Assembly (NCBI GenBank): GCA_023435985.1
Contig: JAEZKY010000207.1
Coordinates: 1-44,775, forward strand
Direction: 5' to 3'
DNA: 44,775 bases
Source: Bacillota bacterium
Lineage (GTDB): Bacteria; Bacillota; Clostridia; Clostridiales; Clostridiaceae
Shown here: in pieces, positions 16,282 through 24,751 of the stretch
Layout: each line of letters opens with the position of its first letter
Numbering within the stretch: position 1 is the first letter of the stretch
Notes under the pieces: generated by a model
Databases searched by the model: none
What the model was told of the DNA's origin: nothing
The model's input: the letters and a program-made list of their open reading frames with translations, nothing else
Position numbers and translations under genes: made by a program

Positions 16282-17100
16282 TTACATGGGATGCATTATC
16301 TGAAGCTCCATCAAATAATTATATTTTGAACATGCAGATAAATCTACCATTTTTGATACTAAAAAAGCTGTAGTGTCAATTGTAATATTGTTGCTATTAG
16401 CATATTTAGTTAAATCATTTATTGCAGATTCAGTGTTTTTTTCTGAATAAATAAAGCGTTGATTAATATATCTGCCTTCACGAATAATTCTAGATTTTAA
16501 TCCAGGTATTGCTTTATCAGAAAATATACCAAAGCCTTTAACTATTAACTTGTGTGTTTCAATATATTCTTGCAAGGAAATTAAGAGGCACATAGTATTA
16601 TTTTCTTTACTATCTATAGTGATTATATTATTAATATTTCGATTTACATATTTATCTATATCATAAATGGATGTATCAAGTTCAATGTAATAAAGTTTAC
16701 GACTCATTAGATATTGTTCATATATTTGAATTTTTGGGGGATATTTTTTTCGATCTTTAATATCAGAAATTAGGGTATCAGTGATTTGTTTTGAGAATTC
16801 AAGAGCTGCAATTTTTTTATCAAGTTGCTCGCCATGAGCCTTTAAAAATGTTAATAATGTGTCATAGTCTTTGTTTTCATCAAGTAAATTTTTTATGTCT
16901 TCCAATGGAATTAATAAGGTCTTATTTAAATAGCGAATAACATCAATTATAAAAAATTGATCATAACTGAAATATCGATATTTAGTGTCAGGGGAAATAT
17001 AGCAAGGCTTTAATAAATTTAAATGATCATAATGGCGTAATATTTTAGGTGATATATTCATATAGCGAGATACTTCTCCGATTGTATATAAATTTGTCAT
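16282..17100 (-). CDS. MerR-family regulator of the redox operon
   Basis: A 272-residue MerR protein. Residues 1-70 are the winged helix: TNLYTIGEVSRYMNISPKIL, RHYDHLNLLKP, then the wing DTKYRYFSYDQ. A coiled dimer helix follows (about 85-115), and the C-terminal 150 residues form an effector-binding domain that I cannot match to a precise subtype (BltR/GyrI-like by size). It is divergent from the three-gene redox operon, and the shared 100-base gap contains one clear MerR promoter pointing at that operon. Activation of that operon is therefore the likely job. The start is uncertain: ATG 17100 is 12 bases from AGGAG, and a GTG at 17109 is only three bases from it. Confidence 0.88.
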   Translation of the reverse strand: MTNLYTIGEVSRYMNISPKILRHYDHLNLLKPCYISPDTKYRYFSYDQFFIIDVIRYLNKTLLIPLEDIKNLLDENKDYDTLLTFLKAHGEQLDKKIAALEFSKQITDTLISDIKDRKKYPPKIQIYEQYLMSRKLYYIELDTSIYDIDKYVNRNINNIITIDSKENNTMCLLISLQEYIETHKLIVKGFGIFSDKAIPGLKSRIIREGRYINQRFIYSEKNTESAINDLTKYANSNNITIDTTAFLVSKMVDLSACSKYNYLMELQIMHPM

Positions 17101-17118
17101 TTTTTTCACACACTCCTA

Positions 17119-17149
17119 TTGACTTTACCATTATGGTAACGTTTATATT
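17119..17149 (+). promoter_or_regulatory. MerR-activated promoter of the redox operon
   Basis: TTGACT (17119-17124), a 19-bp spacer and TATATT (17144-17149). The spacer starts with the perfect palindrome TTACCATTATGGTAA (17125-17139). This is the classical MerR architecture, in which the regulator untwists an over-long spacer. It lies between the divergent merR gene and the redox genes. Confidence 0.85.
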
Positions 17150-17199
17150 TATAGTATAAGTTAGTTTTTTTACTAAAGTCAAGAAATTTGGAGGTTAAT

Positions 17200-19311
17200 A
17201 TGAGCGAGATTAAAGTCGTAATAGATGGTATTGAATTATATGCTGACGAAAACAAAACTATAATGGAAGTAGCTGAAGAAGCTGATATTTATATTCCTCA
17301 TCTTTGTCATCATCCAGACTTGGAGGCTGTTGGAGGCTGTAAGTTATGTGTTGTTGAAATAGCAAGTAAGGATAAGATACAGACAGCATGCACTACAAAA
17401 GTTGAAGAAGGAATGATAATTAAAACAAAGTCTGAAAAGTTAGATTCTATGAGAAGATTATCAATGGAATTAATGCTTGCAAACCATGTAGATGATTGCA
17501 CAACATGCCCAAAATATTTAAAATGTGAACTGCAGTCGTTAATACAATACTTAGGTGTAAGTACTTCAAGACTTAGAAGAACTTTAAATGCAGTTCCAGT
17601 TGAAACTGGCAATCCATTAATTATAAGAGATTTAAACAGATGTGTTGCATGTGGTAGATGCATAAGAGTGTGTAGAGATGTAAGAGGAGTAGGAATTATA
17701 GGACTTGATAAAAATGAAGAAGATAGAACATATGTAGGAATTAAAAATAATCTATCATTAATAGATGCTAATTGCCGTTTTTGTGGTGCATGTGTTGAAG
17801 TTTGTCCAACAGGAGCATTACAAGATAAAAAGGGAATATTCAAAGATGGAAACAGAAATGATGTATTGATACCATGCAAACATGAATGTCCAGCAGGAAT
17901 CAATGTTCCTAAATATGTTAGATTTATAAAAGATGGAGATTATGAAGAAGCAGCAGCAGTAATTCGTGAGAAAGCACCATTTCCAAAATCTTTGGGACTT
18001 GTTTGTATGCGCTTTTGTGAGGCTGCATGTAGAAGAAAAGATATAAATGGGTCAGTTTCTATTCGTGATTTAAAAAGATTTGCAGCTGAAGTGGATTCAC
18101 AAAAATGGAAAGAGAAAGCTTTTAAAAAGCAAAGTACTAATAAAAAGGTTGCAATTATAGGGGCTGGACCAGCTGGATTAACTGCAGCATATTATCTTGC
18201 AAAATTAGGACATAGTGTTGACGTTTATGAAAAACTTCCTGTTTCAGGAGGTATGTTATCAGCTGGTATACCAGATTATCGTCTGCCTAAGGAAGTTGTA
18301 GAATCAGAAATTGCTATTATCAAAGAAGCAGGGGTAAATATTATTACAAACAAGAAAGTTAATTCTATAAAAGAATTAATGGACAAAGAGTATGATTCAG
18401 CTTTAATTGCAATAGGAACAGATAAGGGAGTGCGTATTCCGATTCCAGGTTCTAATTTAAAGGATGTATATGTAAATATTGATTTTTTAAGAAGAGATTT
18501 AATTGATTTAGATATAACTATGAAAAAGTCAGTTATTGTTTTAGGTGGCGGTAATGTAGCGTTTGATTGCGCAAGGTCAGCCAAGAGGCTTGGCTGTGAA
18601 AAAGTAGCTGTTGTTTGTCTGGAGAATGAGAAAAATATGACAGCCAGCCAAGAAGAAATAGATGAAGCAAAAGAAGAAGGAATTGAAATCTATAATAGCA
18701 GAACTTTTATAAAAATTGAGGAAAGTGAAGGAAAGGTTTCCGGACTTTTGTGCCAAGAAGTAGAAGATTTTCACTTTGATGAAAATAGAAAATTGGTCTT
18801 AAATATAAAACCAGATTCTGAACATTTAATTCAAGGAGAGATGGTGATTTTTGCAACAGGTCAAAAGGCAGATCTTACTGGTTTTGGAGAAATAGAAGTT
18901 AATGCTAAAGGATTAATTAATATTGATGAAACTTGTAAAACCAGTGTAGATGGAGTTTTTGCAGTTGGTGATGCAGTAACGGGAACTGCATCTGTAATTC
19001 AAGCCATAGCTGGTGCAAGGAAAGCAGCCTCAAATATTGATATATATTTAGGGGGAGATGGAAACATAGAAGAAATATTATCAACAAATCAGCCCTTAGA
19101 TGGAAAGATAGAAATAGAAAATGATTTTGCTCAAAAAGAATGTAATCATTATAAGTGCATTTCGGTTGATAAAAGAATTGATAATTTTAAGTTAATGACA
19201 GTTGGTTTGGATGAAAAAGCAGCACAATGTGAAGCTTCGAGATGTCTTCAATGTGATTTACGTCCTCAGCTTACGAAGGCAAAATTTTGGACAGAATATA
19301 AGGTTAAATAG
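17200..19311 (+). CDS. NuoG-like Fe-S domain fused to GltD-like FAD/NAD(P) oxidoreductase
   Basis: A 703-residue fusion. Residues 1-80: plant-type [2Fe-2S] domain with C36, C47, C50, C64. Residues 85-120: His-Cys3 [4Fe-4S] site H96, C100, C103, C109, as in NuoG and HydA. Residues 148-205: two [4Fe-4S] motifs, CVACGRCIRVC and CRFCGACVEVC. From 226 the GltD-like part begins with CKHECPAG and CMRFCEAACRR, then an FAD motif GAGPAG at 321-326 and a NAD(P) motif GGGNVAFDCAR from 449. It should take electrons from NAD(P)H and pass them along its clusters. The start is the ATG at 17200 after GGAGGT; a TTG at 17188 lies upstream of that site. First gene of the MerR-controlled operon. Confidence 0.88.
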   Translation: MSEIKVVIDGIELYADENKTIMEVAEEADIYIPHLCHHPDLEAVGGCKLCVVEIASKDKIQTACTTKVEEGMIIKTKSEKLDSMRRLSMELMLANHVDDCTTCPKYLKCELQSLIQYLGVSTSRLRRTLNAVPVETGNPLIIRDLNRCVACGRCIRVCRDVRGVGIIGLDKNEEDRTYVGIKNNLSLIDANCRFCGACVEVCPTGALQDKKGIFKDGNRNDVLIPCKHECPAGINVPKYVRFIKDGDYEEAAAVIREKAPFPKSLGLVCMRFCEAACRRKDINGSVSIRDLKRFAAEVDSQKWKEKAFKKQSTNKKVAIIGAGPAGLTAAYYLAKLGHSVDVYEKLPVSGGMLSAGIPDYRLPKEVVESEIAIIKEAGVNIITNKKVNSIKELMDKEYDSALIAIGTDKGVRIPIPGSNLKDVYVNIDFLRRDLIDLDITMKKSVIVLGGGNVAFDCARSAKRLGCEKVAVVCLENEKNMTASQEEIDEAKEEGIEIYNSRTFIKIEESEGKVSGLLCQEVEDFHFDENRKLVLNIKPDSEHLIQGEMVIFATGQKADLTGFGEIEVNAKGLINIDETCKTSVDGVFAVGDAVTGTASVIQAIAGARKAASNIDIYLGGDGNIEEILSTNQPLDGKIEIENDFAQKECNHYKCISVDKRIDNFKLMTVGLDEKAAQCEASRCLQCDLRPQLTKAKFWTEYKVK

Positions 19312-19326
19312 GGAGGTGAGGAAAAA

Positions 19327-20574
19327 ATGGTTTTGGAAGATATAAAAATATCAGGATATGGAATTAAAAATAAAAAGGTGGCAGACAAATGGAAAAGGTC
19401 AAGCTTTAAGGAGCTGGCATGCCTTTTTATTGAAGACAGCAGACAAAGTGAAAATATTAAATATTTATTAGAAAAATATATGAATGAAGCTACTGATGGA
19501 ATCAAGATATGCATGAAGGAACTAAAAATAAATGAATGTAAGATTTATCTTAGTGAGTGTTATAGTGATTTCTTAATAGAATTAGAAAAGCAAGGTTTAA
19601 AAGTAATTTTAGTAGATAATGATAAAGCTTTTGAAGCAGAAGTATTTAATGAACATACTCTTGTTCATAATGCAGAAACTATGCTGGCACTTAGTCGATT
19701 TTTATATGAAGAAAGCTATGTCCCTAGAAAAATTGTTTCTATAGCTGGAGATGTTAAAAATCCAGGAGTTTATGAAATTCCATTAGGTACATCTTTAAGA
19801 AAAATTATAGACGAATATGGTAATGGTACTGAATCAGGAAAGGCAATAAAATTTGTACAAGTAGGTGGAAATACAGGAACTGTTTTTACTGAAGAAGAAT
19901 TAGACATATCATTTACATATGAAAATATGATTGGAAATGGCACAATGATGCAAGTGGGAAAAATTGAAGTATATAACATAGATACTTGTATAGTAAAATG
20001 GATTACTGAAAAAATGTTAGCTAATAGCAAAGAAACTTGTGGGAAATGTGTATATTGTAGAGAAGGAATATATCAGCTTTATAAAATAATAAAGGATGCA
20101 ACTGAAGGAAAGGGTAAGGATAGCGATATAGATTTAGCAATTGAATTATCTGAAACTATAAAAGTTGGAACTTTATGTGATTTTGGAAGGAGTGCCTCAA
20201 ATCCATTATATACTGCTATTAATAAGTTTAGAGATGAATTTGAAAAGCATATTGATAGAAAAATATGTAATACATTAGATTGTATTTCGTATGCAAATTA
20301 TTATATTGATCCTAAAATCTGCGATGGCTGCAGTAAATGTATTGATTGTCATCAAGGAGCAATAAAAGGAGAAACAAATTTTATTCATATTATTGATCAA
20401 GATTCTTGTGATAAATGCGGAAAATGTGAAGAAATATGTAGTTTAAAAGCAGTTAAAAGATATGGAAATATAAAGCCTAATCTACCTTTAGAACCAATAG
20501 AGGTAGGAAGCTTTGAAGAAAGTGCATTTGTTGAAAAAAAAGGTCTTGGACTTGGAAGAAGAAGAAGAAAGTAG
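19327..20574 (+). CDS. NuoF-like Fe-S protein without the NADH/FMN motif
   Basis: A 415-residue protein whose middle matches NuoF/HydB: the SLBB domain (PRKIVSIAGDVKNPGVYEIP) and the cluster motif ETCGKCVYCREG with C238, C241, C244 plus C284 in TLCDFGRS. The first ~110 residues stand where NuoF binds FMN and NADH, but the glycine-rich GRGGAGFPTG signature is absent. The C-terminus has a two-cluster ferredoxin domain from C332; its first motif is CX2CX2CX2C, one residue shorter than usual. It probably relays electrons between the GltD-fused partner and the flavoprotein downstream. GGAGGTGAGG precedes the ATG, and the gap to the first gene is 15 bases. The end (GLGLGRRRRK) is strongly basic. 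Confidence 0.82.
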   Translation: MVLEDIKISGYGIKNKKVADKWKRSSFKELACLFIEDSRQSENIKYLLEKYMNEATDGIKICMKELKINECKIYLSECYSDFLIELEKQGLKVILVDNDKAFEAEVFNEHTLVHNAETMLALSRFLYEESYVPRKIVSIAGDVKNPGVYEIPLGTSLRKIIDEYGNGTESGKAIKFVQVGGNTGTVFTEEELDISFTYENMIGNGTMMQVGKIEVYNIDTCIVKWITEKMLANSKETCGKCVYCREGIYQLYKIIKDATEGKGKDSDIDLAIELSETIKVGTLCDFGRSASNPLYTAINKFRDEFEKHIDRKICNTLDCISYANYYIDPKICDGCSKCIDCHQGAIKGETNFIHIIDQDSCDKCGKCEEICSLKAVKRYGNIKPNLPLEPIEVGSFEESAFVEKKGLGLGRRRRK

Positions 20575-20616
20575 CTAGTAATTAAAATTTTATATAAATA
20601 TTAGGAGGTAAGAAAA

Positions 20617-22074
20617 ATGCGTGAAATGGAAGCAGATGTAATCATAGTAGGTGGAGGAGCAGCAGGAATGGCGGCAGCTATATCAGCTGCAGAGCAAGGA
20701 GCAGAAGTTATTGTATTTGAAAAGGCAAACACAACTGGTGGATGTGCAAACATGGCAATGGGGCTTTTAGGAGTAGAAACAAAAATGCAAAAAGAAAGAC
20801 TTGTTGATTGTACAAGAGAAGGAGCATTTCAAAAATTTATGGACTATACTCATTGGCGTTCAGATGCTAGATTGGTGAAAAACTACCTATATAAATCAGC
20901 TAGTACAATTGAATGGTTAGAGGAGATGGGAGTAAAATTTGCATTGCCATCAAAATACTTCCCAGGTTCAGAAGCAACATGGCATATTGTACAACCTAAA
21001 ACTGGAGCACCAGGTCTTAGAGCTGCTGCTACCATGATTAAAGCAATGACTGACAGAGCAGAAGAATTAGGGGTTAAGATATGTCTTGAGACACCAATTC
21101 AAAGTTTAATTAAAGATGATGGTGAAGTTATAGGAGTAGTAGCTAAAGATAAAGATGGAGAAATTGAAGCATATGGTTCAGCAGTTATTATTGCAACAGG
21201 TGGTTTTGGAGACAGTCCAGAATTCATTAAAAAATATACAAAATTTGAATGGGGAAAAGATCTATTCTCTTATAGAATTCCAGGACTTACAGGTGATGGG
21301 ATAAGTATGGCATGGGAAGCTGGCGCAGCAAGAGACAGAATGGATATGGAACTAGTTTTCTTTGCACCTAATACAGGTGGATATGCTCCAATAGAACTTC
21401 CATTTAGACAACCAAATCTTTTTGTTAATTTAGATGGAGAAAGATTTTATGATGAAGCAGTAGTTGAAAATCCTGTATTCTCAGTTAACGCTATTTGCAG
21501 GCAAAAAAATAGAACTGCATTTTCAATTATAGATGAAAGTATTATGAAGCTATATGAGAAAAATGGGTTAGATTTAATTAATGTAGTTACTTCAAATATA
21601 AGCATGGATGATTTTAAGCAGGAAATGAATGATCTAATCAAGAATGGAAATGATGTTTTATTTATTGCAGATTCTATTGAAGAATTAGCAGATAAAACAG
21701 GAGTTGATAAAGAAGGACTTGTAAAGACAATCAATGAATATAATGAAAGCTGCAAGTCAACAGATACAGTATTTAATAAAAATCCAAAATATCTAAAACC
21801 ATTAGTTGGACCAAAATACTATGCTTTAAAGTTTGCTCCAAGTGCATACGGAAGCTTAGGTGGAATTAAGATTAATTACAACACAGAAGTAATCGATACT
21901 GAAGATAAAGTGATACCAGGTTTGTTTGCAGCAGGAACAGATGCAAATTCTGTATGCAATCCTGATTATGTATTTATACTTCCAGGAAATACTTTAGGAT
22001 TTGCAGTAAATTCAGGAAGAATCGCTGGTGAAAGTGCTGTTAAATACATTAAAGAGCATTTTACAGAAGAATAG
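20617..22074 (+). CDS. Fumarate-reductase-fold FAD oxidoreductase, substrate unknown
   Basis: A 485-residue soluble flavoprotein of the FAD_binding_2 family (fumarate/urocanate reductase fold). The FAD motif is VIIVGGGAAGMAAAISAAEQ at the N-terminus, and the cap region shows FVNLDGERFYDE with R276 in the place of the catalytic arginine. The HHTMGG stretch of fumarate reductases reads AYGSLGG (410-416), and the GNRLGG stretch reads PGNTLG (456-461), so the His and Arg that bind a dicarboxylate are missing. No signal peptide, haem or flavin-transfer motif. TAGGAGGT precedes the ATG, 42 bases after the NuoF-like gene. It is the likely terminal reductase of the operon, acting on an unidentified, probably non-dicarboxylate, compound. 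Confidence 0.82.
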   Translation: MREMEADVIIVGGGAAGMAAAISAAEQGAEVIVFEKANTTGGCANMAMGLLGVETKMQKERLVDCTREGAFQKFMDYTHWRSDARLVKNYLYKSASTIEWLEEMGVKFALPSKYFPGSEATWHIVQPKTGAPGLRAAATMIKAMTDRAEELGVKICLETPIQSLIKDDGEVIGVVAKDKDGEIEAYGSAVIIATGGFGDSPEFIKKYTKFEWGKDLFSYRIPGLTGDGISMAWEAGAARDRMDMELVFFAPNTGGYAPIELPFRQPNLFVNLDGERFYDEAVVENPVFSVNAICRQKNRTAFSIIDESIMKLYEKNGLDLINVVTSNISMDDFKQEMNDLIKNGNDVLFIADSIEELADKTGVDKEGLVKTINEYNESCKSTDTVFNKNPKYLKPLVGPKYYALKFAPSAYGSLGGIKINYNTEVIDTEDKVIPGLFAAGTDANSVCNPDYVFILPGNTLGFAVNSGRIAGESAVKYIKEHFTEE

Positions 22075-22119
22075 AAAAGTTTAATTATTTTTTGCAGTAG
22101 ATTTTTAAAATGTGTTTTA

Positions 22120-22163
22120 AGCCCACGAAAAGCTATATACTGATCTAGATTTTCGTGGGCTAT
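22120..22163 (+). terminator. Terminator of the redox operon
   Basis: GCCCACGAAAA (22121-22131) pairs perfectly with TTTTCGTGGGC (22150-22160) around an 18-base loop. The T tail is poor on this strand, while the other strand has TTAAAACAC, so it may work in both directions. Confidence 0.75.
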
Positions 22164-22183
22164 TTATATGATAATTTGCAATT

Positions 22184-22256
22184 TACAGTTTACAATTAAT
22201 AATTGTTGAAGAAATCCTGTAGGGATTTTAACCATAATTGTCAATTGTACAGTATA
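22184..22256. repeat. Imperfect palindrome between converging genes
   Basis: The apex is AAATCC-TGTAG-GGATTT (22212-22228). The arms continue as near-complements on both sides (ACAGTTTACAATTAATAATT against AATTGTCAATTGTACAGT). It lies between the flavoprotein gene and the converging DUF4317 gene, so it could be the minus-strand terminator. Confidence 0.45.
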
Positions 22257-22293
22257 AATTTTTAATTGTAACATATATATAAATTATAATGAG

Positions 22294-23700
22294 TTAAAGT
22301 AAGGCATTGACACCATTTACCTTAGCTTGTTCATCATCATCAATTGGAATTACTATACATTTCTTCCCATCTATTATCTGTGATTTTATTTGAGCTACTT
22401 TTTGGGGTTTTACTTGAAGTACTATATCATAGTTTGGAACTGAATTTTCCTCAGCATCTATTTCGGATTCTAGCTCAGCTTCTGAGGCTTGTTCTAAATT
22501 AATATCAGCATCTGTTTCTAAAGTAATATCTGTTTTTGCTTCAAAGGTGTTATTATCCTCTGACTCTAAAGCTAATTCAGGTTCTGCATCTAAAGCGGAT
22601 TCTTTTTCTGAATCTAAGTTAGTATCTTGTTTTGTTTTTTCAAGTTTTTCTTCAAGTATTCGTACTTTCTTTTCAAGTGTTTCTTCTTTTTTTCTTTGTT
22701 CATTTGCGGCAAGTACTTTTTTATCAATTAAGTTTTCTGCTGCAGGAGGAGTATCACCAAATTCTCTAGAATATAATTTTTCAATTTTTTCCGTAATTTC
22801 TTCAGGAATTCCGCTTCCAATTAAAATATCTTGAATATTATCATTATTTAAAACTATAGGTTCAGCGTTTTTACCATTAACAGTAGTATGGTCATCTACC
22901 ATAGTATTTAGAGTATCTTGAATTTCCATAATTAAGCGGTCAGATTTTTCATCATCATATCCAATAGCATTACGAATAATAGTATGAAATTTTTCTTTTT
23001 GCTCGGTTGCAGTTTGTTTTGAACTACAGCCTAAAACTTCTTCCATAAATTCAGGATGTGGCTCTTTTGCATCTTTTGTGTAATACATGATTGAATTAAT
23101 ATCAGTGCTGCGGTCTATAAAAGCTGGAAACACAAATCCAAGATCTGGAGGACCAACGATCCAGTCTCTAATACGTGCTCCAATTCGATTTTCATCCTCA
23201 ATATATCCAAGACCTGGCTTTGAAAGTGACACTGGGCATATTGCACATAAAATATATTCATATACTTCTTCTGATTCATCTAATTTTGAATTATCTGTAG
23301 TTTTTGTCATGACATCGTAAGCATCATGAAAGATAAGTATTAAAAAATTACCTGTATAGTCATAACTATCTATGATTAATTTGTAGAAATTATTAAGTAG
23401 AACGTCATTTTTTAAGCTGCTTTTTTTTAGTTCCATTAAAGAAAACTGTCTGCTGCCTACACCTTCTTCCTCAAGAGGAAAGTTAAGTTCAAGAATATTA
23501 TTTCCGATTGTACCTGATAATGTTTTTTTTGCAATCTCTAAGTATTTGAAAAATTCTTCTTCCCTTAGATTAAGGAAGGTTTCTTTAAGATTTAATACAA
23601 TATTTTTTTGACCATCTACATAGCAGCCACACATTTTGGTAAATGTACATTCGTCCTTTTTTAAACGTCTTTTTAATTCTAATATATCTTTTTTTCTCAT
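22294..23700 (-). CDS. DUF4317 family protein
   Basis: A 468-residue protein that I recognise as DUF4317, a clostridial family of unknown function. The family start is MRKKDILELKRRLKKDECTF, so the ATG at 23700 is used; it has GAGGG about seven bases upstream, and 29 upstream codons in the same frame are rejected. The core includes MCGCYVDGQKNIV, VYEYILCAICPVSLSKPGLG and DWIVGPPDLGFVFPAF. From about residue 340 there is a charged coiled coil, then an acidic low-complexity stretch (about 370-430, many E/D/S/A), and a short ordered tail. The acidic insert is probably lineage-specific. No role can be given. Confidence 0.8.
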   Translation of the reverse strand: MRKKDILELKRRLKKDECTFTKMCGCYVDGQKNIVLNLKETFLNLREEEFFKYLEIAKKTLSGTIGNNILELNFPLEEEGVGSRQFSLMELKKSSLKNDVLLNNFYKLIIDSYDYTGNFLILIFHDAYDVMTKTTDNSKLDESEEVYEYILCAICPVSLSKPGLGYIEDENRIGARIRDWIVGPPDLGFVFPAFIDRSTDINSIMYYTKDAKEPHPEFMEEVLGCSSKQTATEQKEKFHTIIRNAIGYDDEKSDRLIMEIQDTLNTMVDDHTTVNGKNAEPIVLNNDNIQDILIGSGIPEEITEKIEKLYSREFGDTPPAAENLIDKKVLAANEQRKKEETLEKKVRILEEKLEKTKQDTNLDSEKESALDAEPELALESEDNNTFEAKTDITLETDADINLEQASEAELESEIDAEENSVPNYDIVLQVKPQKVAQIKSQIIDGKKCIVIPIDDDEQAKVNGVNALL

Positions 23701-23880
23701 ATATCGCCCTCTCATTTCATGAGTTATTAAGCACGTAAAAGTTAGCAAGTCCAAATTCGCTATGAATGTTTTTATTAGATACACCAAGGCATTAACTTGT
23801 TAGTTTTTTATGTGCTTTAGTACATAGTAAGGAATATGTTACATAATATAGTATAGTGTTCAAGGAAGAGGTCTGCAAGT

Positions 23881-23960
23881 ATATATGTTGCAATAATAAA
23901 ATTGCATTTAGGATGCATATCCCTTAAGTAAATATTTAGAGGTTAAATGTAGAAAAGCAT
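23881..23960 (+). repeat. MITE-like repeat, copy B (right end missing)
   Basis: Begins ATATATGTTGCAATAATAAA and runs through ATTTAGGATGCATATCCCTT to GGTTAAATGTAGAAAAGCAT. About 85% identical by eye to the copy at 31401, but the right terminal repeat ATTGCAACATATAT is not found. The rest of the 23701-24111 gap shows only weak dyads. Confidence 0.75.
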
Positions 23961-24111
23961 TAAGCTCAGTGTCAAAGACAATTTAAAAATCTAACGAGAA
24001 AATTAGGTTAGTGCAATTTTTGGTTTTATGTGAATAATTTATGGGATATAATATAATTAATAGGAAGCCAAAGAGTCAAAAAGAAATTAGAATATTTCAG
24101 GAGGGATTAAT

Positions 24112-24456
24112 TTGCAGATTCAATTAGATAATGCTATTGAAATACTAAAGAAGGAATTTAATCCTATAGTCATATACTTATTTGGTTCAGCGGCCCAAAA
24201 TAGACTTAGAGATGACAGCGATATTGATATTGCTTTTTTAACTGATAATGATGTAAATGATTATGAATGCTTCATTAAAGCTCAGGAGCTGGCTGATGTT
24301 TTTAATAGAGATGTGGATTTAATAAATTTAAATGCATCATCAACGGTATTTAAGGCTCAAGTAGTAGGTACAGGTAAAATAATATATTGCAGCGATGAAA
24401 CTAAGAGGATGTATTTTGAAATGAGGGCTTTTAAATCCATATGCAATGTTAAATGA
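24112..24456 (+). pseudogene. mntA: mntA-like nucleotidyltransferase antitoxin, frameshifted near the end
   Basis: A 114-residue MNT-type minimal nucleotidyltransferase. The active site GSX10DXD is intact: G25, S26, D37, D39 in LFGSAAQNRLRDDSDIDIAF. It starts with TTG six bases after AGGAGGG. The normal C-terminus of MntA antitoxins is found in another frame: from TAT at 24440 it reads YAMLNEEREVILKKIKERG and TVYGK to a TGA at 24512-24514. One extra base near 24439 explains the shift, so the present protein ends early in SICNVK. MntA neutralises HepT by adding AMP to its tyrosine; here the partner gene is broken too. The catalytic core may still be made. Confidence 0.75.
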
Positions 24457-24503
24457 AGAACGTGAAGTTATTTTAAAGAAGATTAAAGAAAGAGGAACTG
24501 TAT

Positions 24504-24633
24504 ATGGGAAATGATGTTATCTTTAATAAAATTTAAACTATTGAAAGGTGCATAAATAGGATTAAAGAAGTATATGATAATAATCCAGATAATTTAAAGG
24601 AGTATACAAAGCAGGATTCAATAATTTTAAACG
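24504..24633 (+). pseudogene. hepT: hepT-like toxin remnant
   Basis: ATG at 24504 overlaps the ancestral mntA end, as in intact HepT/MntA pairs. The frame reads MGNDVIFNKI, a TAA stop at 24534, then TIERCINRIKEVYDNNPDNL and KEYTKQDSIILN, which is the start of HepT (HEPN domain). Homology ends near 24631, before the RX4-6H active site and the tyrosine motif. The toxin is therefore both interrupted and truncated. A promoter for the next unit begins 15 bases later. Confidence 0.75.
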
Positions 24634-24647
24634 TCATAACGTATAAC

Positions 24648-24676
24648 TTGTAATAAATACAGCAATTTGATATAAT
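24648..24676 (+). promoter_or_regulatory. Promoter of the preQ1-queT unit
   Basis: TTGTAA (24648-24653), 17-bp spacer, TATAAT (24671-24676). The predicted start is near 24683, about 16 bases before the riboswitch stem. Confidence 0.7.
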
Positions 24677-24698
24677 CGTATAGGTCAAAATAGCATAT

Positions 24699-24738
24699 GG
24701 TCAGTTCGAAAGCCTCCTGACTTAAAACAAAACTACGG
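24699..24738 (+). ncRNA. preQ1-I-like riboswitch aptamer
   Basis: The stem GTCAG/CTGAC (24700-24704 with 24717-24721) encloses TTCGAAAGCCTC, and is followed by the A-rich strand TTAAAACAAAACTA and CGG. This is the H-type pseudoknot of preQ1-I: P1, a TTCG-containing loop, a C-rich P2 strand, an A-rich L3 ending in ACTA, and a G-rich P2 partner. It sits between a promoter and a terminator ahead of a QueT transporter, a standard preQ1 target. No covariance search was possible. Confidence 0.75.
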
Positions 24739-24751
24739 TTAAATAATTAGG

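Noticed and set aside
17310..17903. 197-codon minus-strand frame inside the NuoG/GltD fusion gene
   Set aside because: Antisense to a Cys-motif-rich coding region; no independent motif, promoter or ribosome site.
22170..22290. Possible CRISPR-like or tandem repeat (AATTGT motifs)
   Set aside because: The repeats are parts of one imperfect palindrome, with no regular unit and spacer.
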